Notes: a model not told the origin generated them from the letters alone. A stretch of 64,000 nucleotides of DNA from Megaleporinus macrocephalus (GCA_021613375.1 CM038703.1:17167694-17231693); one strand, 5' to 3'. Shown: positions 11,278-24,343, counted from the first letter of the stretch. Numbers and translations are program-made.

Positions 11278-12372
11278 TGTGCTATCAGCAAACGTATATC
11301 ACAGAAATCACACCGGGTGACTGAATAAGGAATGATTTTAAGGTGTGTATGGAAATTTAACCTTATTTGCGAATGTATATATGAGGTATTGGTGGGGTGA
11401 GGGGAGACAAGTCAAGTTTTGCTTAGGGTCCTTGGAAGGCTAAGATCACTCTATGCCAAAAGGAGGGCAACGTTAAGGTTGTGCTCATTTAAAATAAATG
11501 TGCTGGACCACTGCTCTTTACACTCCTAATCCCCTCTGCATGTGTACGCCTGTTTTACTGAGCTCACTCCAGGTGCTGTACTGAAATATGGCGAGCCGCT
11601 GAGCTAACCGCCCGTTCAGAGCCAACATGTTTAAGTTCTCGGCCCTGTTAGTGTTTATAATCTGTCAGATCAGGACTGTCCGTGGTTGCTGCTGTGCATT
11701 TGTTATCTCTCCAGACCATGGGAGGGGCTTTCCTTCACGAGAGTGTTTACAAAGGATCTGGCAACATACCTTATCTGACCCCCACCCTCAGGTCAACATA
11801 CGTTTCCTTTCTTCAACTGAGCCAATGACCTATAAACCACGAGTTGCTGAGAGCGTATAGCTGTTAGTATTAATGTTCTGGACAGGAACACCAGGGAACA
11901 GCATCTGCAGAGACCTACTTGCCCTTTTATATCACTTTTGCTTGGATGCTGCGCTTGACATGTGAGGAACTGGGCTTTGTGCTTCTACTAGGGCGGATGA
12001 GTTCAAGAAATCTGATCACCAGATAGCAGCTAACCTGACAATCAAACTTTTATTATATGTAGTGAAGGACCTGTTAAAACTCAGCATGCGGAAAAGATGG
12101 AGATGATATTCTGCAATGAAATCTGTCCCAACACAACAATGAACCCAACCAGGGGAGGGTGATATGACAACATGACAACTTTCTGAACATATAGTTTGTG
12201 TGATCAACACTTAAAGCTCTTGTTTTGTGTAAAAGATGTTTAAAAGAGAGGTTTATGGTTAAAAGCAGTAGCCAACATGGGAACCTCTGTACTTAAATGA
12301 ATTCACAAACAAGTAGATGCGTTCTGTTTATATGCATTATGGACTTAAGCATCTAAAGGAAAAATACTGTGA

Positions 12373-12376
<4 letters not shown>
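11278..12376. other. Intergenic, nothing recognised
   Basis: AT-rich unique-looking DNA with short chance ORFs (77 and 64 codons). No gene or element is seen. Confidence 0.5.

Positions 12377-12425
<49 letters not shown>
12377..12425. repeat. (AT)24 microsatellite
   Basis: An uninterrupted AT dinucleotide run. Confidence 0.95.
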
Positions 12426-12428
<3 letters not shown>

Positions 12429-13100
12429 ATATTATTTTTAAAAGTAATTAAAACTATGCCACAACCTCTAGTTTTGACAGATTTGACCCTTGTCCCCACC
12501 TTTATTTTCCTCAGTACTGTATATTTTTATCTACTTTTATTGCCTTTAAAAAGTTTCTTAACTGTAGTGTCTAGACTCAGGCTAGTAAAAGTATAGTGCA
12601 GCCAGAGGGACATTTACATTTATTTAGTTTAGCCAATAATATGCTTCAATATGTTGTATGTTCAATTATGTGTAGCGTGTTCTATGTAAAGAAATAATAT
12701 TGTAGAATCAAATAGATCAAGGTGAACAGTACGATGTATCAGAAAGTTTATCTAAACTCAAAACACATGCTGATGTTTGAAAACCCAGCTCGATAAAAAA
12801 ATTAGTAAAAACAAAATTTAAACTTAATTTTGAAAATTTCGTTATATCCAAAATATTTATGATGGGCTGGGTCAGATCAGGTTTGCACTCTACCGCCATC
12901 CACTTAATTGCTTTTGCTACATCTGACAAGTTATTGAGTGTGCCATGACAACGATGGCACTGAAAACCCCATAGGCGTCAACAAGTAGAGCTCTCCATTC
13001 TGCTCTTGAGGGCTACATGCAAAACATCATGGTCTTTTGGCAGCTTGAAAGTGCCAGAATTATAGAAACTAATTGTGTAGATAACGCAATGTAAAAATAA
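12426..13100. other. Intergenic, nothing recognised
   Basis: AT-rich sequence between the AT run and the inverted repeat. No supported feature. Confidence 0.5.
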
Positions 13101-14253
13101 CACAACAAAATAAACCTTAGTGCCAGTTTCCATTGGCTTTTGTTCTTGTTTACTCAGCTTCTGTAAATAATGAGATCTTCTGACTGGCATACTGTTGTCA
13201 GCACTAAAAGAAATATTTAGTTGAGCTAACATAAGAATGTTTGTTGTCCTAAGAAGTACAATTCATCAAAACTCTTTGAATCATACCAACTCCTCCTTTC
13301 ACGTTTGCAGAATTTGGCAGATGCTTTTATTTGGAGTGATGGATGTGGGTCTTAGTCATGTTACTAAGGTTGGTAGATGTAGAGCTAGGCATTGTGAACG
13401 AGGAGTGTTTTTGATATTGCGTGGTGTTTGAACCCTGGTAGGCAGTATAGACAAACACTAAACTATAGGAAAGGGCGTTTACATGTGTTTAATACTCAGA
13501 GAGCAGCAGAGAATCAGATTTTGTTGGGTTTTGTGGTCTGCAGTCGCTCCGCAATCGTATTTCTGCAATTTTCATTCACTTCATTCACGTTACCTTAAAA
13601 AAATTTAACATGCATCATGTAGAAGATATGTAGAATTTAGCATCCTTCATTTCGTCATGCATGCATTCGGATTTAATGCCATTCCAAACTCTTTTGTTGC
13701 CATCTTGTTCTTTGCTGTGTTAAATGCTGCTTGTTCAGTTTCACATAGACTGAGAACAATGAAAGAAATCAGAGTAAAGGTACACATGCACTAAGAAATC
13801 TGATTACTGAGCTCAAATCCAGCTCATTTAATCAGATTTATTCATCAGATTTCTTACATGGGCATTTGAAGAATCAGATAACTGCAGAAATATGATTATG
13901 ATCTGAGCAGTAAGTGCATGTGAAGGCCCTCACTGACCTCTCGTAATGTAGTACAGATACTGAAGTGATATCAAACTGCCTAGCACCTCATTCCCCATCC
14001 TCTGGAATTAGTTGGAACTGTGTATCTCTCTGGATATAATATATCAATATGAAAGAAGGAAAACAGCCATGACTCAAAGCATCTTGACTACTTGTACTTC
14101 TTAGGACAACAAACATTCTTTTGTTAGCTGAACTAAATATTTGTTTTAGTTCTGACAACAGAATGCCAGTCAGTCAGTGTAACTAATTATTTACAGAAGT
14201 TAAATAAACAAGAAAAAGCTAGTGGAAAATGGTGCAAACATTTATTTTGCGTG
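13101..14253. mobile_element. Element with ~160-bp inverted repeats
   Basis: The arms are 13101-13260 and 14093-14253. The left arm ends cctaagaagtaca and the right begins tgtacttcttagg. Further paired blocks are aagaatgtttgttgt/acaacaaacattctt, aaatatttagtt/aactaaatatt, ctgactggcat/atgccagtcag and ctgtaaataatgag with its inverse attatttacagaag. Identity is high with small differences. The ~830-bp spacer holds no transposase frame but does hold a MITE-like unit. It looks like a non-autonomous DNA element or two inverted copies of one repeat; no superfamily is assigned. Confidence 0.7.
13472..13930. mobile_element. MITE-like unit nested in the inverted repeat
   Basis: The termini are AGGGCGTTTACATG on the left and, inverted, AGGGCCTTCACATG on the right, differing at two places. 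The inside carries short palindromic subterminal blocks (aatcagattt, gaaatctgatt). I recognise this pattern from fish MITEs described by their 'acatg' ends. No clear target-site duplication was found, so the superfamily is open. Confidence 0.5.
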
Positions 14254-15526
14254 CACACTCAAATTTGTTACAGTGCGGTCGTAAACAGAGACACCGTCTT
14301 AGCAGTAAGCTAACTTAGCCACGAACCATGCGGCATATGTGCCTGCTCTGTTTTAAAAGCATTGCGTATTAAGAAAATCATGATTTATGATGATTTATGG
14401 GAGTGTGGGAATTGATTTTTTGCCATATTGCCCACCATTACAGCCAAGTGACCCTCGGTGAAGCAGCCGGACCAGACGGAGCGGCCCTGGGCAGATCCAC
14501 TAAGTCAAAGTCAAGGCATTTTTACAGCATCGTAAACTAAGCTCCTCTGTAATCTGTTTGTGGCTAGAGAGCATTCCACCTTTCCCTGATTACAGCCATA
14601 ACCCTTTTCGAGCACTCAGATCCTCCTGTGTGATACACAACCACAGCCACTTAAAGCTGCGGTTTGACAGGCCTCCACATCATTACAAAGACGCAGCCGT
14701 TTAGTCTTCAGCGAGGGCAGATGGAGAAGAGGCAATTATGTCTGAAACACTGTTTGACACAAGTCATGACATAAAAGTCGCTGACTGAGGCCCATTGTCA
14801 TGCTTTTCCTGGGAGGACTCGGTTTATGTCATGCATTAGGCGACGTACTATGAAACCCCGGCTATCTTCTTACTCAAAGTAATTTCTGCTGGCTAGGCCG
14901 TTTGCACTCGGATTTGTAAACGCTCGAAACATGCTGCCATTTGTCAAGAGGGATTTGCCTCGGCTGTAATGCTGCTTGTCACCTTGCGTGAAAGAACAAC
15001 ATGACGTCATGCTGAACTGGTTCTTTGCTATTAAAGGCAACAAAAACGATGCTTCCAACACAGGCATCTGTGCAGGTGCTGAGTGGATTGTAAGGTTAGG
15101 TCATTAGCATCACTCTTGAGATATAAAAACACCACTGACTGATGGACTCTTTCTGAACTTGGATGACTTCAGATTGAGAAAGGAAGTCGAGCTGATTTGT
15201 TGCCAAGTAGAAAGGGGGATCCATCCATACTAAGATTTTCTGCTTGGCTGAGCTGATGTACTGTTCGGCCTCTTTCCACAGTTGGACTTATGTACCAAAC
15301 AATCCTGCGGTGTAGGATACTGTCAAAACAAATACTGAGGAAAAATAATCTGATCCAGGCAAAAAAAATAAAAATATCCAGAACTAATCAGTCATCGCTG
15401 TATTAAGACTGGAGGTTGTGGGAAATAGTAGTTTAGGAAAGGTGAACATAGGAAAGATAAAAATAGAGCCAAATGTATATATACATAGAACTAAAAAACT
15501 AAATTCCTATAGGTGTAATTTCTAGG
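14254..15526. other. Intergenic; long unique island at about 14,440-15,080
   Basis: This is the cleanest unique, GC-balanced stretch in the first 20 kb, with no microsatellite or repeat signature. It includes TGACGTCA at 15002-15009, a perfect CRE-type palindrome (within catgacgtcatgc). Candidate long-range regulatory element; not proven. Confidence 0.35.
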
Positions 15527-16045
15527 AAACATCCCAAAATGAACTAAAATTATTAACAGTAAGAAATAACAGTTTTGATTGTATGTATCATGCTGTAGAA
15601 ATCTACATCTACTGATCTACTGATGTTAGCATGCTTACCAGCTAACCAGGTCCTTCTTGTCTTGTAATACCACTTTGTACCGCAAGAGGTGACTGCAATG
15701 ACGAGTTTGCCCTCAGCCCAACACGGGAGGATGAAGTAGCACTGCTCCGATGGAATATTCTAACTTCTTGCCAATCGTGTTAAAGGTTCTGCTGTCAGTA
15801 ACATTCAAAAAGGACAGGCAGCCAATGAAAGAACCAGTAAATGTAACAATGATTAAAGCTCTTGGCAAGAAAACATGTTTGGCAGCAAACAAAAGAAGTG
15901 ATTAGCTGTTAATGACAACATTCAGGAGAGGGGAATGAATGTTGAACTGTTTCTTACAATAGCGGTGGACACCACAACTTTCTGATGATATGTTGCCCTC
16001 ATTTTGTTTGAAGTACGAATTAAACAGGATGCAACATCTCACAAG
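15527..16045 (+). repeat. ~0.5-kb dispersed repeat, copy 1
   Basis: Colinear with 18549-19010. Shared blocks in order are aaacat(t)cccaaaat, tagcatgct, taataccactttgtacc, gaggatgaag, aatcatgtt/aatcgtgtt, gccaatgaaagaa/gtcaatgaaagaa, cagcaaacaaaagaagtga, and a final block ending gca(a/g)catct(c/t)acaa. There is no coding frame. The class is unknown. Confidence 0.75.
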
Positions 16046-18548
16046 AAGAAATGTACATTTTATGGCAGCTGTATTAAAAACAGTCGTCGCACAAAAAGGC
16101 TATTAAACCATAAGTACATTTTTTTCAACATTTGCAAAAGCAGACTGTATACTGTATTCTATAAAAATAGAATGAAAAGCAAACCAAGAAAAATAGAAAT
16201 GTTTTTTTTGTATAGTTTGTTTTATGAAACATGCAGTTATACCATGCTCTAGAAGTACAGATGAATCCCATGATACAATCAGAAAAGTGTACTGTAATGT
16301 AATTGATCACAATAATGATAGTATGTGATTATATGCAGACTCCTTCATGTAGCAATTTTTGCACTATGTAGCCCTTAAAGACTACCAATAAAAAAAATAT
16401 GTGGCATTGCCTCATGATAATGTATGATAATGGAGTGTTAAGTGCTCCAGTGATGTTTTGTTAATGACAGTTGTAAAAAAGACATGGTGCTTGGGTTCAT
16501 ATTTCTTGGGCAAGCATTTCCTTCACCCTCCCAGCTTGGTAGCATTGTGTAAAACGAGTAAACCTAAGTGGGAATTGGTCATGACCTACTTGGGCAGAGA
16601 ATTGGGCAATCACAAGAATAAAAAATGTGTATAGTTCATACATGGCCAATAAATCGCCAGCAAATACTTTATTCTGAAAACTGGATCTCACCAGAGGTTT
16701 GTGCTCTGTTCTGGTTTAATACTGAGGAACATGGCTTTCTCTAACCTCAGTGATATTCCGTGCCAGCTTAAGTGGAACATATCGTGTGTTGTGAGGATAT
16801 GCAGTGTGTTTTCTCAGGCCGTTACAGTTGGGTGATGAATTAGGTTGGCTAATGCTAGCTCACTCATGCTTCCCTCCCTGCTTTTGGCTCCTGACATGAA
16901 GGATGGAAGTGAAGAATCTGATAAGGCTCTCAAACAAGGAGCTTTCTGTCTGCTCTCTTGGATCAATTGGCCAGCAGCGTTTTTTCCTCCTTGACTTTTT
17001 CATACAATTGTTAAACATAACAGATCCTATGCCACGGTTTTCACCTTCCTGTCACCGTCTTAAGCTCTTAATGGCATATCTCGGTGGGAGGCCGAAAAAC
17101 ACACACATATCATCCAGCAAGTCAGGTGTCACTGAACACAATGAGCTTAGCAACAGAGAATGAATGACTATGGCCAAGAGCAAGCAGCCAAGGTGTGTTC
17201 AACTTGACCACTCATGAATATTGGCAAACATAAACAAACCTTTGCCCATTAGGGTTCTGTTTAGCCCAGAGTGAATGGATGAACAAGAGTATTGCCAACA
17301 AGTCTAGGGGCCCAAAGTAAACTTCAGTCAATTTCATCTAATCTTAACAATGTAGTGGTCATTCAACTTTCCCAGTATTCAAAAGATACAACTGATTGCT
17401 AATACATACTGTTTTTTACAATAGAGTAGCAAAACGAGGTGCTTCGATCATCGGAAGGATGATGTTAAATAGACATTTTGGGTATTAGAGACATAAACTC
17501 ATCAAAACATTCCCAGCTTTTAGCTCAATTGTATTTTATTTTACTGTTCTAATAATCAGAAAGGACCTTAATAGAATAATAAATGATGTGTAAATGTACA
17601 TTATTACTTACTGTGCAACAGAAAAGTAATAGAGTAATGACAATGCAGATTCTGTATTCTGTTCTGTAATCTAATATGTATGTGAATGAGTTTCAGTAAT
17701 AAGTAGTTGGACGTCTAAAATTGGTTTTAATCCATGTTGTCAGGTAGGAGGTCAATACAGGAATCTGATGTTTTGAGCATAACAATCTCTGGTGCTACCA
17801 GATAATATTCAGTCTTAAATGACTCATTTGGTTACATGTGGTTACATTTAACTTATGGCACACTACAAGAAACATATCCAGTGCCCACGTGTTGCTTTGT
17901 TTGTCTTTCGCCCAACACTTCTTAACTGCATTTTTTATGCTCGCTTGACTGTGCTAGCCACTGATAACACAAGAGCTCTTTGGAAGTGGCAGCAGTGCAG
18001 AAACAGAGTGGTTTCTCTTTTTGATCTAAAATGCACTTCATGTAGCTTTGTGCTTGTGGGAAAAACAAAAAAACCCAGCTTGCATCGTATTCCTTCCTAC
18101 ACGACCTACATTTTAAAAAGTACTGCCTCATGAAATCCCTTAGTGAATGGCTTTTTAACATCAGAGTTAATCAATATCTTAACAATGTGCCTGAATGCAT
18201 TTCCAAATCAAACAGTACCAGGGAGGTAGTCTCCAGGGGGTAGCTATCATCACAACAGTGTTTTTTTTTATTTATTGGAATTGAAAAATCAATTTCAATT
18301 TGTCTCTTTTTTGTTTTGCTCTATGACAGGTGAGGGTGGTGGCAGTGGGCGATGAAACAGCATGGCTCACATTATTGTTGTTTCTAAAACAAGATTGTAG
18401 GCAAAACAAAAATCTGTCTTTTCTGTGATATTATGTGATATTAATTTTCTATAATATAACATAGAGGTCACAAAGGCACAAGAAGAAAAAAGTGCATTTT
18501 GATTTTAGGTTAACTTTAATACTGCAAGGCTTGCAAGAGTTTTAGTTT
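16046..18548. other. Intergenic, nothing recognised
   Basis: AT-rich, mainly unique-looking DNA. The ORFs (82, 64, 86, 92 and 79 codons) have no domains. About 16740-17170 is somewhat less AT-rich but not distinctive. A short hairpin (aattgaaaaatcaattt) occurs near 18281-18297. Confidence 0.5.
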
Positions 18549-19010
18549 AAAACATTCCCAAAATTACTACAATTAACAGTTTCGACGGTGTGTCAAAGAC
18601 ATCTGTTTTTGTGTTGCACAGATATCTACTACATCTAGCATGCTAACACTGACCCGTCATGTCATGCAATACCACTTTGTACCTCGAGAGGTGCTAGTAG
18701 GTCACTGTGGTGTTGAGTCTGCCTTCACCCCATGAGAGGATGAAGAAGTGGGACTCTTATCAATCATGTTGAAGGTCCTGCTCCATTTAAGAAAGGTAGT
18801 CAATGAAAGAAAGACTATGCCTCGGCCTGTTCCCAGCAATAAACCAGCAAACAAAAGAAGTGATATAAATAGATGCAAAACGAGAGTAAACATTGGTGGT
18901 TGTTTTTCACCGCTGGAGATGCTCTTGGTGAGTAAAGGTTTGAAGTTTGATGTTGCCTTCTATTGTTTGGAGCTTGAACAGGTTTTGACAGGTTGCAGCA
19001 TCTTACAAAT
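18549..19010 (+). repeat. ~0.5-kb dispersed repeat, copy 2
   Basis: Second copy of the repeat at 15527-16045, in the same orientation about 3.0 kb away and diverged by many substitutions and indels. The 106-codon plus frame and 124-codon minus frame over it have no counterpart in copy 1, so they are not conserved coding sequence. Confidence 0.75.
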
Positions 19011-20509
19011 AGCTTCTTTGAAGAAATACTTTTCAGTTGAATCTCTATCATACCAACCATTACTATGAACAATATTTTCATTTTTTCACCAAAAGAACAG
19101 GAAACTTGTTGACTCAAAGCTTGAAAAGTTTTATTGGAGGAATTTAATAGGGCAGTTGCTTCAGCACATGTTTTCTTGATGAGAAACATATCCGAAACAT
19201 TGACTATTTCAAGTCAACATGTCGTGTATGAACTTAGTATCTCCATTTATGTCCTTTTTAAGCATATTTTGAAATCTCTTCTGTACTTTGCATTGCATCA
19301 AAATGTCACAATCAATGGACCAAAAGTGACCTGACGAACATTTAGTTTTCTATATATTTAAAATAAATGAACTGCATCATTCAAGCTTCTATGAGTTCCT
19401 CAGTTGACTTGTATTTGATAATCACAAGTCCTGATTTCAGACTTCTTTTTTACTTTTTGAATAAAAAGCATTTTTTAAAATGTCAAAATTGACCCTTTAC
19501 AAATTCACTATGGAATTCGAGTGGAAATATTGACACTTGTAAACATTTGCAGTCTGAAACATATTTGCAACAGTATATACAAAAAAAAATTTGTTCATGG
19601 AATAAATAAATACAAATTAAAATAACCATTTAAAACAAGATTTTTAATGAACACTTGGACAATTAAATAATTAAATAAACTGATTTCAAAAGACATAACA
19701 AAGAGACACTCATCAATACATACAATAACATAGAGAAGGATTACGTGTCAAGTTTGACGCAAGGGATAACATAAATGTTTATTATGAGTTTAGAGGGTTT
19801 TATTCATCTCCTATAAAGTTGCCATTTAGGAGGTGAGGTTTTGTTCTGAGTATTCTTTTTTTTCAAAAAACAATCCACTGTAAGGTTATTTGGAGAACCA
19901 AAAGTGTTTTATTTCTTTGGCGTTACTCCAAAGAACCTTATGGCGCCTTTATTGTTCACAGTATGTGCTGGTAAGGGAACCTAAGCATACCTCTGGTTAT
20001 TGTAACTCTTCGTGCAGGTTTGGAGCAGAAATCACCCAATTTAGATGCACTGTGTATGTAGAAAAGTTCTGGCCTTATGTTAAATGTATGTTCCCGTCAT
20101 ATATACTCTTATCGTGCGCACAGTCAAAACCACAGGGTGCACGTACGACCACTAACATTACTCTTTATGTTTGCTTTTTGCTGTAATTATTTTTGGTAAG
20201 TCTTTGAAAGACCCTAAGCGACACTCATTACCATTACTCAACGCCCAACAGAGAGGCTCTACCACATCCACACGCTCATTATATAATTACAGTTTAAAAA
20301 AAAGTAAATAAATAATCATCATCAAGGAAAGGTAACATGAAACATAAGCACCTGTGCAGAAAAACAAGCATGATAAATGCACACTTAAAGCTTGTAGCAT
20401 GCGTTACATCGTCACCCAGTATGAAGGTAAATATTTATCTTTGAAAAAGCCCCCGTCTGTGGCTGCCTCATCACATCTGGTGTTCAGCATGGAAATCTGC
20501 TCTGCTTTT

Positions 20510-20514
<5 letters not shown>
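19011..20514. other. Intergenic, nothing recognised
   Basis: AT-rich sequence with A-rich patches near 19560-19690. No supported feature. Confidence 0.5.

Positions 20515-20570
<56 letters not shown>
20515..20570. repeat. (CA)28 microsatellite
   Basis: Uninterrupted CA run. It produces the apparent His/Thr and Val/Cys runs in ORFs on both strands (78 and 159 codons), which are artefacts. Confidence 0.97.
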
Positions 20571-20571
<1 letters not shown>

Positions 20572-20921
20572 CCAGGCAAGCAGCAGATGATGAAATATTT
20601 GTGAATCTTGTATTAATTTACTGTTCAAACCTACATGCTTGGCAGCAGTCTGGCAATGCAGGTATGATATGTCAGCTAATGGAAAGTGCTGGCTCTTGGA
20701 ACATGGGAAGACAACAGGGAAGCTGTTGGCTGAGGCTAAAAGGGCAGTGAGATTTGTAGATCTGGTGGTAGACGTTGTGGGAGGGAGATTTTTTTTTTTA
20801 TGCTTGGAAAAGGAAAGACGATTCTCTCCATACAGGAAATAGCACCAGTTTGGTTCAGTGCTACGTCTTCTCAATCGAAGCATGGCAACACAATGATATT
20901 TTTAGTCTCTGCTGTAAAAAT

Positions 20922-21158
20922 ACCTGGCAACGCTTTACATTAAAGGAGAATTCCAAACACTGTATCAGTTAATAGAGTGGTAAATTCTTTAGTGATTTAC
21001 TGCACGAGTAATAATGAATGTTTAGGAGCATATATGTAATATATAATTATATAATATATATAATATGTATATATGTATATATATATATATATATATATAA
21101 TGAAGAATTAATGGTTTATTAATATGTTTTTGATCCTTAATGTAAAGTGTTATCAGGT
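20922..21158. mobile_element. Short MITE with ~22-bp terminal inverted repeats
   Basis: The left end ACCTGGCAACGCTTTACATT pairs with the right end, which inverted reads ACCTGATAACACTTTACATT. The match continues for two further bases with about three differences in 22. The inside is AT-rich and includes a TA run (about 21075-21099). Fish MITEs with a 'taacactttaca' end are common. No target duplication could be set. Confidence 0.6.
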
Positions 21159-23833
21159 TTTCAGTGTAGTGTACAGCGGAGGAATATAAATGTTTTTAAC
21201 TAACTATCATTAGCTAATATGGGTGTAAATATGTATCAGTGCATCATGATGTATGGATCTGAATATTCAACTGCACTGATGTTGGAAAGTTAAAATGTAT
21301 ATTTTATATATATATACACAATATAGTATATGATATTTTAAAATGTAGCAGAAAAAGAAAAGACCCAGTTTTTCCAAGTAGTGTATAGCATTTCACTAAT
21401 CTGAGTCTAATAATGGTGAAATTTAATATTTCATGGTGTGCTTTCCTAAAGAGCATAATCATTTTGCTACATTTGTAAATATTTAAGTTAATACTATTAA
21501 GTTAATATTCAGGTCCAATGATAAAGACTTCACTGATTTTACAGACTATGTGAGCTGACTCATTAGCTTAACTTAAACATAAGTGTTAAAGTGTGTTCCA
21601 GAAGTTTTTTATCCCTCAATTTGTTAAATTTAGCAAATAAACAGAAATTGTGCACCAAAAAATACAAAAAATGCCATATATACACATGCATAGAACTTGT
21701 ATTAACTTTTTAAATTTTAACTAACCTGGTTAACCAGGAATAAATCAGCTAACTGCAAACAGGCACTTATAGTAGAGCACTTGTAATGTAACAGCTTTGG
21801 GTTTCATGAAGAACTGTAATGAATATTATTCTATAGTGTTAACATTACTAGTAAACTGTAACTGTAAAATACTATTTAGTAAAGATTAGCTAGGCAGCTT
21901 ATTTCTAACTGTTGACAGTCCATAATAGCAATGATGACATCTAAATTTAATATTTATTACTAATAAACTCAAGTAAATGTGAATTTCAAAAATTCAGTCA
22001 AAATTAATTTATTTATGCTCAAGAACTTAACCATTGCAAAGAAATAGTGCTGTGATGAGATTTAGCGTGCTCTAATTTGAGATTTTCCACCTTTGGTAAC
22101 TGCTAGCCTATAAATAATCCAGCAACTATCACAAAACCTATATGTATAAATGTATGTGTATGAACTAACATGTAGGCTGAGAGTGGAAAACTGAAGTACC
22201 CTCACACAGCCCCTTTCAGACTAAGAGATTAGCTGTATTTCTTGAAAGGGCCTGTGGTTAATATGGTCCACTCAACATGACATAAACCATAAGGCATATA
22301 CAGTGTTGCTATGAGATAGTAGAGATTGTATGTAGGGTAAATATAACACTGTGCTGTGAGTCAAAGGCAGCAACTATAATTCATAGCAGCAGCTGGAAAC
22401 ATCCAAGGGCACAGCAGACAATCAATGAAGTCACAGAAGAGTTTCACAGAAGAGTGAAACCCTATAAACTACATCTCAGTGTGTGATACTAACATTCATA
22501 CCCACTTTAAATGGATACAGAATAGGGTTATATGTGGTAAATGAACTACTATAGACTTGCTAAAGTATCAAAGTCAACACTGTGGCTTCACTGTGTTTGA
22601 TATATCATCTTATTTATTAAAAGCCAAGCAGTGCTTTGTTACCTGCAATGTTTTGGAACAAGGTGTACCTGCAGTAATACCCCTGATGTTTTATCTATTA
22701 TAGCTAATGCATTTCATCTGACCACAACTCATGGTCATGGGAGAGCAGCCATGGTCAGTCAATGGGTGTTTTCACAAATCATTGTCACCCCTTTGCTTTG
22801 TTTTGACATGTCATCAACACAGCAAATTCCACTGTTCATTCTTTTGATAATCTTCACTGATTCGATTGTTTTGCTTTTGTTTTCATTCCTTCTGCCTTTT
22901 TCACTCTTTTAGTCTATTGGTCCTAACAGACGAGCCAATGGGCCATATTCACCAACCATTCTTCAGTGGAAATTTCTTCTTAAAGCACACTTACACAGTT
23001 CTTACAAAGATTCTACAACATCCAGCACCAGCGCTTTATTATTTGGGACTTGTTTCTAGGAAAGAGCAAAATCTATGCACACTCAACAGCACATTGGTGT
23101 GAACAATTCTGTGGTCTACAAACACATCATGACTTCTGCTCAACAAAGAACAAAGATGTTGGTGAATGAGGCCCATCGTTTGCATGAAATTATGTGAGTT
23201 GTGTGATGTTTTTGTCTGTGAGGACTGGTGCACCAGAATGAGATGAAAAAAAAAAACAACGGGTAGTTTTTTTATTTTGTCTTTGAGTAACTGAAAAAAA
23301 AAATTGCAGTAAAAAAAATTTTGCCCAGTATGCACAGCATAATCAGCAGGGTTTCATTAACTTCTGCTGAGTGATCCCACTCTGCCTGCAGCCCATGTGG
23401 ACTTCAGAGGAGCTAATTAGTTCATTTAACCCAGGTGAATTTAAGGGCAAGCTTTGATTGAACTGTTCTCCTCAGAAAGAATTGTAAGAATCTGTGAGAA
23501 CAGTAAACGGTATATAGTAAAGCATTGGTATAGAAAAGATAACTGATCTTAGTGTTTTTCTCTAATGTTAGATATCAACTTCTTTCTCTAGCAAATACAG
23601 TAACCCAGATAAAACTTAGCTTACAGTCATCATAAATTTCTCAGTCTAAACTGTGAATGTAGCTTTTCCACAGAAATGAAATACAAACAGTGCCACTGTC
23701 TGAATAATCAGGATGACATGTTCCTCACTAACACCTTCCAACATTTTGTAATTCAGAAGCAGACCATCTATAATTCTGACCAATCTGTTCTGATGAATTC
23801 TGCCATATTTCTTTCCTGTGATTGTCTGAGAGG
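21159..23833. other. Intergenic, nothing recognised
   Basis: AT-rich, no recognised repeat or gene. Short ORFs of 78-98 codons between 22.6 and 23.3 kb are T-rich chance frames. Confidence 0.5.
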
Positions 23834-24335
23834 TAGGGGTGGGCGATATGGCCCTACAATAATATCACAATATGTCATGGTATTTTTGCGATAACGATAC
23901 TCTTGGCGATATGACAAAACATTGAATTAAAAAATATTTCCAGAATACACTACTGCAACAAAATGAAAATTAAAATTTATTATTGGATTTGATATGATAT
24001 GGCACATCCCTAACTGAGATATTAAAAAATACAAGAATTTTAATCAGATTGTAATAGAAGTCAATGATTCAGAATGTAACGATACTAAATAATGCACTCC
24101 AAATATCTCCATATATCCAAGACTGAAGTAAAATGAATGATACTGGACAGATAGATATATGATGGGAAATGAGAAAAGTGTGAATTTTTCTTTTGCTAAA
24201 AACAGTAAAAAGAAGTACCCTGGTGTGATAATTAGGGATGGGTTATATGGCCCGATATTTCAGGGTATAATATCGTTCACGATATTCAAAAATATTGGCG
24301 ATATTATTGTGTACGTACGATATGACACACCCCTA
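23834..24335. mobile_element. hAT-like composite: two MITE-like modules flanking 220 bp
   Basis: The outer ends are TAGGGGTGGGCGATATGG on the left and, inverted, TAGGGGTGTGTCATATCG on the right, flanked by a perfect 8-bp duplication ctgagagg (23826-23833 and 24336-24343), as expected for hAT. Inside, the left module ends in ggcacatcccta (about 24001-24012) and the right module starts with tagggatgggttatatgg (24233-24250), so each module has its own pair of ends. The ~220 bp between them have no known match. It may be one element with internal end copies or two elements that moved together. Confidence 0.7.
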
Positions 24336-24343
24336 CTGAGAGG

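Noticed and set aside
15002..15009. TGACGTCA as a proven CRE
   Set aside because: A single 8-bp palindrome is expected by chance in such a window; kept only as a motif in a candidate island.
20404..20883. 159-codon minus-strand ORF
   Set aside because: Crosses a (CA)28 microsatellite and has no domain.
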